Source: Vibrio sp. MedPE-SWchi
GTDB lineage: Bacteria; Pseudomonadota; Gammaproteobacteria; Enterobacterales; Vibrionaceae
Length of the DNA stretch: 64,000 nucleotides
Reading direction: 5' to 3'
NCBI GenBank assembly: GCA_001874155.1
Contig: MPDB01000004.1
Location: 1 to 64,000 of the forward strand
Position 1 is the stretch's first letter, and each line of letters starts with the position of its first letter. The position numbers were made by a program, and so were the translations under genes. Positions 32,012 to 40,788 of the stretch are shown piece by piece. Below the pieces are notes generated by a model that saw nothing but the letters and a program-made list of their open reading frames with translations, made no database searches and was not told the DNA's origin.

Positions 32012-32587
32012 ATGTATCAGGATCTAATAAAAAACGAATTAACAGAAGCCGCTGAAGTATTGAATACGTTTTTAAGTGATGAAAAAAACCTAGCGCAGAT
32101 TGAAGCAGCCGCTAAGTTAATTGCAGATTCATTTAAGCAAGGTGGCAAAGTGCTGTCTTGTGGTAATGGTGGTTCACATTGTGATGCCATGCACTTTGCC
32201 GAAGAGCTGACAGGACGTTACCGTGAAAACCGACCTGGATACCCAGGTATCGCAATCTCGGACCCTAGCCACATTTCGTGCGTGAGTAATGACTTTGGTT
32301 ACGATTCTGTATTTTCACGCTACGTGGAAGCGGTAGGTTCATCGGGTGATGTGCTATTCGGCTTATCAACCTCAGGTAATTCTGGCAATATTCTGAAGGC
32401 CATTGATGCGGCTAAAGCGAAGGGAATGAAGACCATCGCATTAACTGGAAAAGATGGTGGTAAGATGGCTGGACTTGCAGACATCGAAATTCGTGTCCCA
32501 CATTTTGGTTATGCTGACCGAATCCAAGAGATTCATATCAAGATCATCCATATCGTAATACAGTTGATTGAAAAAGAGATGGCATAA
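32012..32587 (+). CDS. gmhA: Phosphoheptose isomerase (sedoheptulose 7-phosphate isomerase)
   Basis: It converts sedoheptulose 7-phosphate to D-glycero-D-manno-heptose 7-phosphate, the first step to the heptose of the LPS inner core. The 191-residue SIS-domain protein has the [21 protein letters not shown] block and [10 protein letters not shown] for phosphate binding, and the C-terminal [11 protein letters not shown]. It is divergent from fadE and followed 34 nt later by the yafJ gene, as in E. coli. lpcA is a synonym. Confidence 0.96.
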   Translation: MYQDLIKNELTEAAEVLNTFLSDEKNLAQIEAAAKLIADSFKQGGKVLSCGNGGSHCDAMHFAEELTGRYRENRPGYPGIAISDPSHISCVSNDFGYDSVFSRYVEAVGSSGDVLFGLSTSGNSGNILKAIDAAKAKGMKTIALTGKDGGKMAGLADIEIRVPHFGYADRIQEIHIKIIHIVIQLIEKEMA

Positions 32588-32621
32588 CACGCCAGTTGTA
32601 GATTAAAGGATTTAATGAAAC

Positions 32622-33467
32622 ATGTGTGAATTGCTCGGAATGAGCGCCAATGTGCCAACAGATATATGCTTCAGTTTCACTGGGTTGATACAAAGAGGCG
32701 GCAATACTGGCCCACATCGTGATGGCTGGGGAATTACCTTTTATGAAGGTAAGGGTTTTCGTACCTTTAAAGATCCTCAACCAAGTTGTGATTCAAAAAT
32801 TGCCGAGTTAGTACAAAACTACCCAATCAAAAGTCGCGCCGTTGTTAGCCATATCAGGCAAGCGAACCGTGGCTCTGTGAACCTTGAGAATACGCACCCA
32901 TTCACTCGTGAGTTGTGGGGGCGTTATTGGACGTTTGCACACAATGGCCAATTGTCTGATTACGATGATCTCATTTCAGGTCGCTTTAGGCCCGTTGGTG
33001 AAACGGACAGTGAGTTGACGTTTTGTTGGCTTTTAAAGAAATTAGAAGATCGCTATCCAGAGCCACCTCAAGACATGGCTGGCGCTTTCCAGTTTATTGC
33101 TAAATGCTGCAACAAACTGAAAGATAAAGGCGTTTTCAATATGTTGTTATCGGATGGTGAGTATGTGATGACTTACTGTACCAATCACCTGTATTGGATT
33201 ACTCGTAGAGCGCCTTTTGGCAAAGCGAGCCTTATTGATGAAGATGTCACGATTAACTTCCAAGAAGAGACGACGCCAAACGATGTGGTGACGGTAGTGG
33301 CTACGCAGCCATTAACAGACAACGAAGTTTGGCATCGAATGAAGCCAAGTGAATACGGAATTTTCCATTTTGGTGAGTTGATTGATGGCAATGCGAATCA
33401 GCTAGAAGATGTGGCTTTTGCGGAAGCGAAACCAAAATGTCAGGCTCCATCTCAGCCATTAGACTGA
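32622..33467 (+). CDS. yafJ: Class II glutamine amidotransferase, YafJ family
   Basis: The 281-residue protein begins MCELLGMSANVPTD; removal of Met leaves the N-terminal Cys nucleophile of Ntn-type glutaminases. Conserved elements include HRDGWGI, SHIRQANRGS, THPFTREL and FAHNGQL. It hydrolyses glutamine to supply ammonia, but the acceptor reaction of YafJ proteins is not known to me. The gmhA-yafJ pairing is shared with E. coli. It ends at a strong bidirectional terminator against purN. Confidence 0.88.
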   Translation: MCELLGMSANVPTDICFSFTGLIQRGGNTGPHRDGWGITFYEGKGFRTFKDPQPSCDSKIAELVQNYPIKSRAVVSHIRQANRGSVNLENTHPFTRELWGRYWTFAHNGQLSDYDDLISGRFRPVGETDSELTFCWLLKKLEDRYPEPPQDMAGAFQFIAKCCNKLKDKGVFNMLLSDGEYVMTYCTNHLYWITRRAPFGKASLIDEDVTINFQEETTPNDVVTVVATQPLTDNEVWHRMKPSEYGIFHFGELIDGNANQLEDVAFAEAKPKCQAPSQPLD

Positions 33468-33483
33468 TGTTTAACGTGGAATG

Positions 33484-33524
33484 AAAAAGGGTTGATGCGC
33501 AAGCATCAACCCTTTTGTTTTTTT
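33484..33524. terminator. Bidirectional terminator between yafJ and purN
   Basis: Fourteen-bp perfect stem aaaagggttgatgc / gcatcaaccctttt with a gcaa tetraloop and T runs on both strands. It serves the convergent yafJ (plus) and purN (minus) genes. Confidence 0.93.
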
Positions 33525-33546
33525 GAACTGAAAGTAGAATGTTTTC

Positions 33547-34182
33547 TTATTCGGCGTAGCCGTGAATACCTAGCTTGGTTCCATCAAGGAACGCTTTACC
33601 ACTTTCCATCTTCAAACGGCCTTCTACAAACCATTGAGCAACAAGTGGATAGATCTTGTGCTCTTGGGTTTGAACGCGCTCAGTGAGCACTTCTACGTTA
33701 TCTTCATCAAAGATAGGCACTTTCGCCTGCAAGATGACAGGTCCACCATCAAGTTGCTCAGTGACAAAATGAACGCTAGTCCCGTGCTCTTCATCACCGG
33801 CATGAATTGCGCGTTGATAGGTGTTGAGCCCTGGGTATTTAGGTAGTAGAGAAGGATGGATATTGATCATGCGGCCTAGGAAGTGGCGAACAAATTCACC
33901 ACTTAGGATACGCATATAGCCAGCCAAAATAATAAGATCAGGCTGATACTCATCCATCTGACGCATCAATTCCCTGTCAAATGCGTCGCGAGTATCAAAA
34001 GCTTTAGGGTCTAAAAAGACACCTGCAGCCCCTGCCTTTTCTGCTCGTTCAAGAGCGTAAGCATCTGCTTTGTTTGAAAAAACAGCCGTTACTTTGCCAC
34101 TATCAATACTGGTTTCACACGCATCGATAATCGCTTGCAAGTTCGAACCATTCCCTGAAACTAAAACAACAATGCTTTTCAT
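33547..34182 (-). CDS. purN: Phosphoribosylglycinamide formyltransferase (GART)
   Basis: It formylates GAR with 10-formyl-tetrahydrofolate in purine synthesis. The 211-residue protein has the N-terminal VLVSGNGSNLQAIID phosphate-binding loop, the catalytic HPSLLPKYPG and the GTSVHFV...DGGPVI segment with the active-site Asp. It starts 2 nt after purM ends, so purM-purN is one operon under the PurR box upstream of purM. The C-terminus (about 15 residues beyond the fold) is longer than in E. coli. Confidence 0.96.
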   Translation of the reverse strand: MKSIVVLVSGNGSNLQAIIDACETSIDSGKVTAVFSNKADAYALERAEKAGAAGVFLDPKAFDTRDAFDRELMRQMDEYQPDLIILAGYMRILSGEFVRHFLGRMINIHPSLLPKYPGLNTYQRAIHAGDEEHGTSVHFVTEQLDGGPVILQAKVPIFDEDNVEVLTERVQTQEHKIYPLVAQWFVEGRLKMESGKAFLDGTKLGIHGYAE

Positions 34183-34184
34183 AT

Positions 34185-35225
34185 TTACTTGATCTCTACC
34201 TGTTCTTCGCCAGCTTCTGCTTGAGCGATTTCACCGATAACCCAAGCGTTTTCGCCTTCTTCTTTAAGAAGTGCAACCGCTGATTCAGCTTGTGCTTTCG
34301 GTAGTGCAATAACAAGGCCGACACCACAGTTGAACGTGCGGTACATCTCGTGCGTTGTTACGTTGCCTTTTTCTTGTAGCCAGTTGAAGATAGCAGGCCA
34401 TTCCCAGCTTGAACCGTCAACCACTGCTTTAGTACCTTCTGGAAGTACGCGTGGGATGTTTTCCCAGAAACCACCACCTGTAATGTGAGAGATCGCGTGA
34501 ATATCGTGCTCTGCAATCATCTTAAGTGCTGATTTAATGTAAATTTTTGTTGGTTCTAGTAGGTGTTCACCAATTGTGCGACCTTCTAGCTGTTCGTTTT
34601 TGTCTGCGCCTGATACTTCTAGAATCTTACGAACTAGAGAGTAACCGTTCGAGTGGGGACCGCTAGAGCCTACGGCAATCAGAGCGTCACCAGCAGCAAC
34701 TTTAGTTCCGTCGATGATGTCTTCTTTTTCTACAACACCCACACAGAAACCAGCGACGTCGTAGTCTTCGCCTTCGTACATACCTGGCATTTCAGCGGTT
34801 TCACCACCAATAAGTGAACAACCAGCTTGAACACAACCTTCAGCAATACCTGTCACAACGTCAGCTGCAGTATCAACATCAAGCTTGCCTGTCGCGTAGT
34901 AATCTAGGAAGAAAAGCGGTTCACCACCTTGAACAATCAGGTCGTTAACACACATAGCAACAAGGTCGATACCGATCGTGTCGTGTTTGTTCATATCCAG
35001 AGCAAGACGAAGTTTTGTACCTACGCCGTCAGTCCCTGATACTAAAACAGGTTGTTTATAGTTCGTTGGTAGCTCACATAGAGCACCGAATCCACCAATG
35101 CCACCCATAACTTCAGGGCGACGAGTGCGTTTTACAGCACCTTTAATTCGGTCAACAAGCGCGTTGCCTGCATCAATATCAACACCAGCGTCTTTGTAGC
35201 TAAGAGAAGAGTTATTACCGCTCAC
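34185..35225 (-). CDS. purM: Phosphoribosylformylglycinamidine cyclo-ligase (AIR synthetase)
   Basis: It closes the imidazole ring of AIR using ATP, the fifth purine step. The 346-residue protein has [14 protein letters not shown] at the start, [11 protein letters not shown], the [11 protein letters not shown] motif and [14 protein letters not shown]. The start codon is GTG with 'gaggac' 7 nt before it. It is divergent from upp, the usual purMN-upp arrangement in gammaproteobacteria, and a PurR operator overlaps the likely -35 region. Confidence 0.97.
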   Translation of the reverse strand: MSGNNSSLSYKDAGVDIDAGNALVDRIKGAVKRTRRPEVMGGIGGFGALCELPTNYKQPVLVSGTDGVGTKLRLALDMNKHDTIGIDLVAMCVNDLIVQGGEPLFFLDYYATGKLDVDTAADVVTGIAEGCVQAGCSLIGGETAEMPGMYEGEDYDVAGFCVGVVEKEDIIDGTKVAAGDALIAVGSSGPHSNGYSLVRKILEVSGADKNEQLEGRTIGEHLLEPTKIYIKSALKMIAEHDIHAISHITGGGFWENIPRVLPEGTKAVVDGSSWEWPAIFNWLQEKGNVTTHEMYRTFNCGVGLVIALPKAQAESAVALLKEEGENAWVIGEIAQAEAGEEQVEIK

Positions 35226-35266
35226 AGGGAAGTCCTCGGGTTTAAGTTGGATATGAAAACGGCGCT

Positions 35267-35306
35267 ATTCTACCAGTGCTTAAACCTAAAGAGCAAACGT
35301 TTGCGT
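35267..35306 (-). promoter_or_regulatory. purMN promoter with PurR operator
   Basis: The 16-mer gagcaaacgtttgcgt at 35291-35306 is a near-perfect PurR box (acgcaaacgtttgcgt). On the minus strand a TTGCTC-like -35 inside the box is 18 nt from a TAGAAT -10 at 35267-35272. PurR with hypoxanthine or guanine should repress purMN here. An effect on the divergent upp is possible. Confidence 0.8.
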
Positions 35307-35402
35307 AGGTTTTTTTATTGATCTACTGCACCTGAATTCCATTTCGTTATCGTGTATAATCTGAGGGTTTGTTTAAAAGTATCTAAAATGTCGGAGATGA
35401 AA

Positions 35403-36029
35403 ATGAAAGTGGTTGAAGTTAAGCACCCTCTTGTGAAACATAAAATTGGTTTAATGCGAGAAGGTGACATCAGCACGAAACGTTTTCGTGAGTTAGCAAC
35501 GGAAGTAGGTAGCCTCCTTACTTATGAAGCCACTGCTGATTTTGAAACAGAAACGGTAAGTATCGAAGGTTGGGACGGTTCTGTAGAAGTAGAGCAGCTA
35601 AAAGGTAAAAAAGTAACGGTTGTGCCAATTCTGCGTGCTGGCCTTGGCATGATGGATGGCGTACTTGAGCATATGCCAAGTGCACGTATCAGTGTTGTTG
35701 GTATTTACCGCGATGAAGAGACGTTAGAGCCGGTTCCTTACTTTAATAAGCTAGCATCAAACATTGATGAGCGTATTGCTCTGGTTGTTGATCCAATGTT
35801 AGCGACGGGCGGCTCAATGATCGCTACGATTGACCTTCTTAAAGAGAAAGGCTGTAGCCAATTTAAAGTCTTGGTACTGGTAGCGGCTCCTGAAGGGATC
35901 GAAGCGCTTAAGAAAGCACACCCAGATGTCGAGCTTTACACCGCAGCGATTGATGAGAAGCTAAACGATAAAGGTTACATCGTTCCTGGACTTGGGGATG
36001 CGGGTGACAAGATCTTTGGTACGAAATAG
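35403..36029 (+). CDS. upp: Uracil phosphoribosyltransferase
   Basis: It salvages uracil to UMP with PRPP. The start at 35403 ([19 protein letters not shown], 208 residues) has GGAG 6 nt upstream; in-frame ATGs further up (35388, 35397) are less well placed. The PRPP-binding [15 protein letters not shown] and the C-terminal [17 protein letters not shown] uracil-binding tail are intact. A TATAAT at 35355-35360 may be its -10. No uracil permease gene follows; a terminator does. Confidence 0.96.
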   Translation: MKVVEVKHPLVKHKIGLMREGDISTKRFRELATEVGSLLTYEATADFETETVSIEGWDGSVEVEQLKGKKVTVVPILRAGLGMMDGVLEHMPSARISVVGIYRDEETLEPVPYFNKLASNIDERIALVVDPMLATGGSMIATIDLLKEKGCSQFKVLVLVAAPEGIEALKKAHPDVELYTAAIDEKLNDKGYIVPGLGDAGDKIFGTK

Positions 36030-36058
36030 CGGTTAATTCGCGAATTGATACTAAAACG

Positions 36059-36086
36059 ATAAAGGGAGCGAATGCTCCCTTTTTTA
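36059..36086 (+). terminator. Terminator after upp
   Basis: Stem aaagggagc / gctccctttt with a gaat loop and a T run, between convergent upp and rluF. Confidence 0.9.
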
Positions 36087-36116
36087 TTGGCGGTCGTTCT
36101 TCTCGGTTTGAGCTCT

Positions 36117-37172
36117 TTACTTCTTCAAGCTCAATGTACCCGGCTTTCTTGGCTTCGCGGTGCCGCTTGATGGCGTACCTTGGCTTGGGCGAACAGGCGC
36201 TTTACCGTGATAACTCTTTTTGCCTTTGTTCGCGTTCGGCCCACGATTCGCATTAGGCGTACGACGAAATTCATCCGCATTATTGCCTTTAAAAGTACGA
36301 GTCTTTTGGTTACGTCTGGCCGTGCTTGTTTGATTCTCTTCGCGGCTATCAAAAAGCTTTGCATCGGTAGCGCGGCGAATGCGGACACCTTTAGCATCAT
36401 TTTTAGACGCGTCTTCCGTTCCGCTTGAATCTTCACACATCGCATGAATCTCACTGACTTCGGCATCACTGAGGTAACGCCACTCGCCGTTTGGAATATC
36501 ATCAATTGAGATGTTCATGATTCGTACTCGACGGAGCTTAAATACCTCATAGCCTAGTTCTTCACACATGCGACGGATTTGGCGGTTAAGTCCCTGCGTT
36601 AGTACAATACGAAAAGAGAACTTTGTCTCTTTAGTGACTTTACACGGCAAGGTTACGGTATCGAGAATGTGAACACCTGCGGCCATGTGACTTAGGAACG
36701 CATCGGTAATTGGCTTGTCGACTCGGACCACATACTCTTTCTCGTGGTTGTTGCCCGCACGAAGAATCTTATTAACGATATCGCCATCGTTGGTCAGGAA
36801 GATTAGACCATCTGAGGGTTTGTCTAAACGACCAATAGGGAAGATACGTTTATGATGGCCAATAAAGTCAACGATATTGCCAGGAATGTCGCGCTCAGTG
36901 GTACAAGTGATCCCTGTTGGCTTATTCAAAGCGATATAGATAGGCTTTTCTTTAGAACGAACGGGTCTATCATCAATACAGACATCGTCGCCATCAAGAA
37001 CCTTGGTGCCCATTTCAGGCTTTTTCCCATTGATGGTGACTCGACCTTGTTCAATCAAGCGATCGGCCTCGCGGCGAGAGCAGAAACCTGTTTCACTGAT
37101 GAACTTATTCAAGCGCTTTCCGTTGGTGGATGCTTGCGTGTTTGCTGAAGATTGATTTTGATGTGCGGACAT
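36117..37172 (-). CDS. rluF: 23S rRNA pseudouridine(2604) synthase RluF
   Basis: It isomerises U2604 of 23S rRNA. The 351-residue protein has an N-terminal S4 RNA-binding domain (about 19-75, [20 protein letters not shown]). The RsuA/RluB/E/F catalytic domain has Asp117 in [12 protein letters not shown] and the C-terminal [12 protein letters not shown] motif. After about residue 245 comes an Arg/Lys/Asn/Gly-rich tail of roughly 100 residues that looks disordered and RNA-binding. Family assignment to RluF rather than RluE/B rests on length and general similarity. Confidence 0.85.
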   Translation of the reverse strand: MSAHQNQSSANTQASTNGKRLNKFISETGFCSRREADRLIEQGRVTINGKKPEMGTKVLDGDDVCIDDRPVRSKEKPIYIALNKPTGITCTTERDIPGNIVDFIGHHKRIFPIGRLDKPSDGLIFLTNDGDIVNKILRAGNNHEKEYVVRVDKPITDAFLSHMAAGVHILDTVTLPCKVTKETKFSFRIVLTQGLNRQIRRMCEELGYEVFKLRRVRIMNISIDDIPNGEWRYLSDAEVSEIHAMCEDSSGTEDASKNDAKGVRIRRATDAKLFDSREENQTSTARRNQKTRTFKGNNADEFRRTPNANRGPNANKGKKSYHGKAPVRPSQGTPSSGTAKPRKPGTLSLKK

Positions 37173-37263
37173 TGGAATACCTCGTTACGTTTCACAACGG
37201 ATTTCTGACAGTAAAGCAGACTTGTGCTTATTAATTGGGCGGAGTGTAGCATTTACGCTCCGC

Positions 37264-37845
37264 TTATCCCATCCGTTTTTGGTGCCGTTCGCGATTGTCG
37301 GCTTTCTTCTCATCGCTTTTTCTTAGCATTAGGTACATTGCACCCGTACCGCCATGAAATTGCTGCGCGCTGTGTGCACATTGCACGTCTTTAATCTGCG
37401 TAACCCAGCTGGCTAAATGACTCTTCATTAAAGCGGGAGGATTGGAGTGAGCGCCTTTACCGTGAACAATGAGAACGGTGCGAATATCAAGGCGTAAACA
37501 TTGCTTAAGAAACTTAATCACTTCCTCGCGAGCGTCTTTAAGTGATTTCTTATGAAGGTCTAATTTGGCTTGAATCGGGTACTTCCCAAGTCTCAGCTTT
37601 TTATAAACGCCATGCTGAATACCATCTTGTTTGTATTCGACCATATCTTCAGGCTTGAGCATTGGAGCATAATCGATAGAAAGATACTCAGGATCGTCTT
37701 CTGTAAGCCACATTGCAGCTTGCTGTCTGGCTTCTTGCCCTGCTGAAAGCGTGCGTTCTTTTTTAAGCTCTGCAGTATCATGAGTAATGGGCTTTACATC
37801 TCCCATCATTTCTTGAAAAAGAGAAAAATCGTCATCTTGAGGCAT
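37264..37845 (-). CDS. smrA: Smr-domain endonuclease SmrA
   Basis: I start at MPQDDDFSLF (193 residues), with 'ggaaa' upstream. The C-terminal Smr (small MutS-related) domain contains LDLHKKSLKDAREEVIKFLK and VLIVHGKGAHS, the conserved LDLHG-like and HGKG motifs. Smr proteins are nucleases with nicking activity on DNA or, in the SmrB group, on mRNA of collided ribosomes; which applies here cannot be told from sequence. The N-terminal 70 residues are charged and probably flexible. It stands alone between rluF and the DUF3149 gene. Confidence 0.82.
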   Translation of the reverse strand: MPQDDDFSLFQEMMGDVKPITHDTAELKKERTLSAGQEARQQAAMWLTEDDPEYLSIDYAPMLKPEDMVEYKQDGIQHGVYKKLRLGKYPIQAKLDLHKKSLKDAREEVIKFLKQCLRLDIRTVLIVHGKGAHSNPPALMKSHLASWVTQIKDVQCAHSAQQFHGGTGAMYLMLRKSDEKKADNRERHQKRMG

Positions 37846-37917
37846 AGTGATTTCCAATTAATCAGGGTACTGAGAAGATTAATTGGGATAACGAAGAGTG
37901 TCTATAAGATTTTGAAC

Positions 37918-37953
37918 AACAAAAAGCGGAGTGGATAGATTATCGACTCCGCT
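37918..37953 (-). terminator. Terminator for the DUF3149 transcript
   Basis: Stem agcggagt / actccgct extended by gata/tatc around a G-G mismatch. On the minus strand it is followed by TTTTTGTTG. It lies 110 nt downstream of the DUF3149 gene. Confidence 0.7.
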
Positions 37954-38063
37954 AAAGCATGATGGGTACATCAAGAGGTTTGAAGGTGTTTGTTTTTATT
38001 CCTCTAGATTCAACAATATGAGTTGAATCATCAACGGTTACAGTGCGTAAACACCGTTTTAAG

Positions 38064-38204
38064 TTATTGAGGCGCCTCTGCTTTCATAATTTTGTATAAG
38101 AAGAAGCCACTAAAAAATAGCATTAGGCCAATGGTAATGAAGATGACGATCATTGAAGATAGACCTACTGCGTTTCCAAATAGAAGTTCAAGCCAAAAAT
38201 CCAT
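38064..38204 (-). CDS. 46-residue DUF3149 membrane protein
   Basis: This short gene reads MDFWLELLFGNAVGLSSM, then a single strongly hydrophobic segment of about 22 residues ending FFLYK, then a short charged tail IMKAEAPQ. It matches what I remember of DUF3149, small one-helix proteins of vibrios and relatives with unknown function. 'aggaaa' 6 nt before the ATG is a good ribosome-binding site. It is monocistronic: an FNR-like promoter lies upstream and a terminator downstream. The short size and single helix recall accessory subunits of respiratory oxidases, but that is a guess. Confidence 0.82.
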   Translation of the reverse strand: MDFWLELLFGNAVGLSSMIVIFITIGLMLFFSGFFLYKIMKAEAPQ

Positions 38205-38236
38205 AATTTATTTCCTAGTACGTACACATGGGCTCT

Positions 38237-38278
38237 ATGTTACGCAGAGGTTAATTACTGGTTACTGATCTAGATCAA
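38237..38278 (-). promoter_or_regulatory. Candidate FNR-dependent class II promoter of the DUF3149 gene
   Basis: On the minus strand TTGATCTAGATCAG (38278-38265) matches the FNR box TTGATnnnnATCAA at 9 of 10 positions. If its centre is at -41.5, the hexamer TAACAT at 38242-38237 falls exactly at -12 to -7, the standard class II geometry. The transcript would start near 38230, 26 nt before the start codon. Confidence 0.6.
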
Positions 38279-38459
38279 CACCCATAACGGCTATCAATAC
38301 TTTAAGTTAAATGATGTGTTTTCCGTCACGCGCTTTCAGGTTTGAACAGTTATTAATCGAACAAACGCTTATTTGGAAAAAAACACTCAAATGGCTTGCG
38401 TTACCTTAGATAATGAGTAATATACGCATCCGTTGACAGCGAATAGCTGATTAACTTCT

Positions 38460-38536
<77 letters not shown>

Positions 38537-38541
38537 CATTA

Positions 38542-38573
38542 AAAAAGCCGTAGCAGAAATGCTACGGCTTTTT
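38542..38573 (+). terminator. Terminator after tRNA-Pro
   Basis: Stem agccgtagca / tgctacggct with a gaaa tetraloop and flanking A and T runs. Confidence 0.92.
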
Positions 38574-38615
38574 GCGTTTCTATTGTCGAGTGAATATTGA
38601 TCAAGCAGGAAAAGC

Positions 38616-39482
38616 TTAGCTGAAACGGCACTGGACAGAGTGGCTAGTGGAAAGCTTCTCAACAGTGAAACCACGCGCTTTCAGTTCATCAATTAGGTTC
38701 TTTTTCCCCAAAAGATGCAGTGTGCCGACAACAACAAGGTATCGCCCGGATTGATTTGGAAGAAATTCTTTTCCATCGAGTTTCTCTGCCCAGTCGATGT
38801 TTCTATCTGTAATGAACAGCTTTGAAAACTCTTCAGAGAATTCACTAGCGGCGGCAAACTCGTTGAGGTTATCGACATCGCCTGCCTTCCAGCTGTCGAC
38901 AAGGCATGAGGTCATTTCCTCCGTTTGGTGGTATTCGTCTATCGCTGCGAGTAACAAGTCTTCGCCGTCATTGGGCAAGTTGGCGATGAGGTCGATTTGA
39001 AATTGCACCGTTTCCAATGGAACAATCTTTCGTTCTTTCAGTGCGGCTTCATAGAGCAGTTTATGGTCTACGCCTTGACTCGCTTTATAGCCAAGCAAAT
39101 CCAGCTTTCCGACTTGAATTGCGAGTGCCGCAGTCCAAGGAGGCAATGTAGATAAAGTCGACGGGGTGACATTCAACTCTCTCTCTATATTGGTGAGTCG
39201 ATTGAGCTGAGCTGTGTTGAGCACATCTTTAACGGAGTACTTGGAGGATGGGTACTGTATTCCTTGGGTCTTTCGAGTGTCAGCCTCAAGAATAAGCCCA
39301 TCACTGGACGCCAAAAATTCGCTAACACCAGCCGGAAGTGGGTACATTTCTTCATTTCCGACATGTATAGAGCCTAAAATCATCAACTGTTTATTGTCTT
39401 TAGTGACGAGCCAGTGCAGCGGTTCGCTGAGGGCCATTGGGCTCATAAAGAAAAAAAGAAGACATACCGAAATAAAACGCAT
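38616..39482 (-). CDS. TraB/GumN family protein
   Basis: I start at MRFISVCLLF (288 residues), with 'aggtg' before the ATG. A signal peptide ends near MALSEP. The domain then begins LHWLVTKDNKQLMILGSIHVGNEEMYPLP, typical of the TraB/GumN (PF01963) family with its GS.H motif, and ends with the GRYLVVVGTLHLLGKKNLID motif. The family is thought to contain metal-dependent peptidases (Tiki-like), but no bacterial substrate is established to my knowledge. It would act in the periplasm. Monocistronic. Confidence 0.85.
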   Translation of the reverse strand: MRFISVCLLFFFMSPMALSEPLHWLVTKDNKQLMILGSIHVGNEEMYPLPAGVSEFLASSDGLILEADTRKTQGIQYPSSKYSVKDVLNTAQLNRLTNIERELNVTPSTLSTLPPWTAALAIQVGKLDLLGYKASQGVDHKLLYEAALKERKIVPLETVQFQIDLIANLPNDGEDLLLAAIDEYHQTEEMTSCLVDSWKAGDVDNLNEFAAASEFSEEFSKLFITDRNIDWAEKLDGKEFLPNQSGRYLVVVGTLHLLGKKNLIDELKARGFTVEKLSTSHSVQCRFS

Positions 39483-39999
39483 AGTGCACCTAGTTATCGA
39501 GCTATAGGTCTTCAAGAGTAGCGAGACAGTAATTAGTTGCCAAGGTTTATCACTGAGTTAACCCACATTCCGTCGAGTCGTGCTCTGCGAGTCTCAAATT
39601 TGTTGATAGTCCCTTTCCGTAGATTCATCACGTCGAATCAATCTGTGATCAATCTCTAGTATCCGTTCTCAATCATTATTAGTAAGCAAAATTAAGCTAA
39701 ATCTGGCGTGATCTCAGTCTTCTTTATCGTGTTGGTTGGCGGTCCTAAGTCGATCTATGTCACTTTATGTTTTTTTTTATTGCAGGGTTGCTTACTTAAG
39801 TGGTTGATTTACTGTTCTTAATTTTCTTCTAATAATAAGAAAGTGAGCAGGATCACTCTATAAGGGTATTTATTTTTACTTCCAAATTAAATGTTGCAAT
39901 TATGCACCCCAAGCCAGGAGGGCAACCTAATTGACGACTAGTGGTCAGTGAAGTACCGAGGATACAGTCGTTCATAAAATCATTAAAAGGCAGTTAATT
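39483..39999. other. Intergenic region upstream of the KdgM-type channel gene
   Basis: About 500 bases with no gene. The part before 40000 is a long AT-rich leader. It contains a CRP-like palindrome at 39842-39857 and a purine-rich ccaggaggg stretch near 39914, with no start codon that opens a convincing frame. No clear -35/-10 pair was identified. Confidence 0.6.
39842..39857. promoter_or_regulatory. Candidate CRP site upstream of the KdgM-type gene
   Basis: AGTGA-GCAGGA-TCACT matches the CRP core TGTGA-N6-TCACA at 8 of 10 positions and is itself a perfect palindrome in its half-sites. It lies about 150 bp before the start codon. Sugar-channel genes of this family are often under CRP, which makes it plausible, but this is inference. 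Confidence 0.4.
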
Positions 40000-40689
40000 A
40001 TGAAAAAAATTATCGCTCTAAGCGCACTTTCTCTTGCTTTCGCTTCAAGCGCATTCGCTGGTTCTTCTTACGTTACTGGTAACGTGCAATTCCACAGCGA
40101 GAACAAAAACCCAAATGCAACGTCTACTCTAGAAGCTGGCCACACGTTTGATACGGGCACAACTCTACTGACAGAGTTTGATGGCATTTCTCTAGGTAGC
40201 TACGAAGGTGACTTCAACGAAGGTGCAGGCGCAACTCCTTACATTACTCTAGGTATCGAGCAAAGCTACGCGATTAACGATAACCTTTGGGTTGCTGCTG
40301 GTTACCACCATCTAATGAACAATGGCGAAACTGTTCAAAGCCGTCCACTTGTTAAGATTGGTTATAACTTCGACAACGGTATTGCTATCAGCAACCGTAC
40401 TCGTTTCCACACTAACATCAAAGACAGCGACAACGAGCAGCTGCGTTTTGACAACCGTATTGGTTACGCATTAGAAGAGGCTCCAGTCGCTCTAGCGTAC
40501 AACAACGTATACGTGTCAAACGACATTGGTGAGAACACGATGGACCACGAGTTCCGTGCAACTTGGACTCGCTCTGGCGTTCAACCTTACTTCGAGCTAC
40601 GTAGCCAAGGTCACGGTGCTAAGAACGATGATGGTTCAGATGCTAAAGAAAACACTGCATTCGTATTCGGTGCTTCTTACGGCTTCTAA
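40000..40689 (+). CDS. KdgM-family outer membrane channel
   Basis: The 229-residue precursor has a signal peptide ending AFA near residue 20, then a mature protein of alternating amphipathic strands ending in Tyr-Gly-Phe, the C-terminal aromatic recognised by BamA. The pattern fits the KdgM/NanC/OmpL group of small (about 12-stranded) monomeric channels for acidic oligosaccharides such as oligogalacturonate or sialic acid. The substrate cannot be read off. Codon use is very biased, suggesting high expression. It stands alone with a strong terminator. Confidence 0.8.
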   Translation: MKKIIALSALSLAFASSAFAGSSYVTGNVQFHSENKNPNATSTLEAGHTFDTGTTLLTEFDGISLGSYEGDFNEGAGATPYITLGIEQSYAINDNLWVAAGYHHLMNNGETVQSRPLVKIGYNFDNGIAISNRTRFHTNIKDSDNEQLRFDNRIGYALEEAPVALAYNNVYVSNDIGENTMDHEFRATWTRSGVQPYFELRSQGHGAKNDDGSDAKENTAFVFGASYGF

Positions 40690-40730
40690 TCAAGCCTAGA
40701 ATTTAGTTTGTCCAAACTGAAGTCCTAATA

Positions 40731-40760
40731 AAAAAGCCTAGCAATCCGCTAGGCTTTTTT
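40731..40760. terminator. Terminator between the KdgM-type and DUF411 genes
   Basis: Twelve-bp perfect stem aaaaagcctagc / gctaggcttttt with a 5-nt loop. A T run follows on both strands, serving both convergent genes. Confidence 0.92.
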
Positions 40761-40788
40761 CATTTAAGTTATCTACCTTTTCAAAGCT

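Noticed and set aside
31714..32013. Upstream 100-codon extension of fadE
   Set aside because: The extension is AT-rich, contains the FadR-like site and precedes a good start (ATG at 31713 with 'aaggaaaac'), which gives the normal FadE length.
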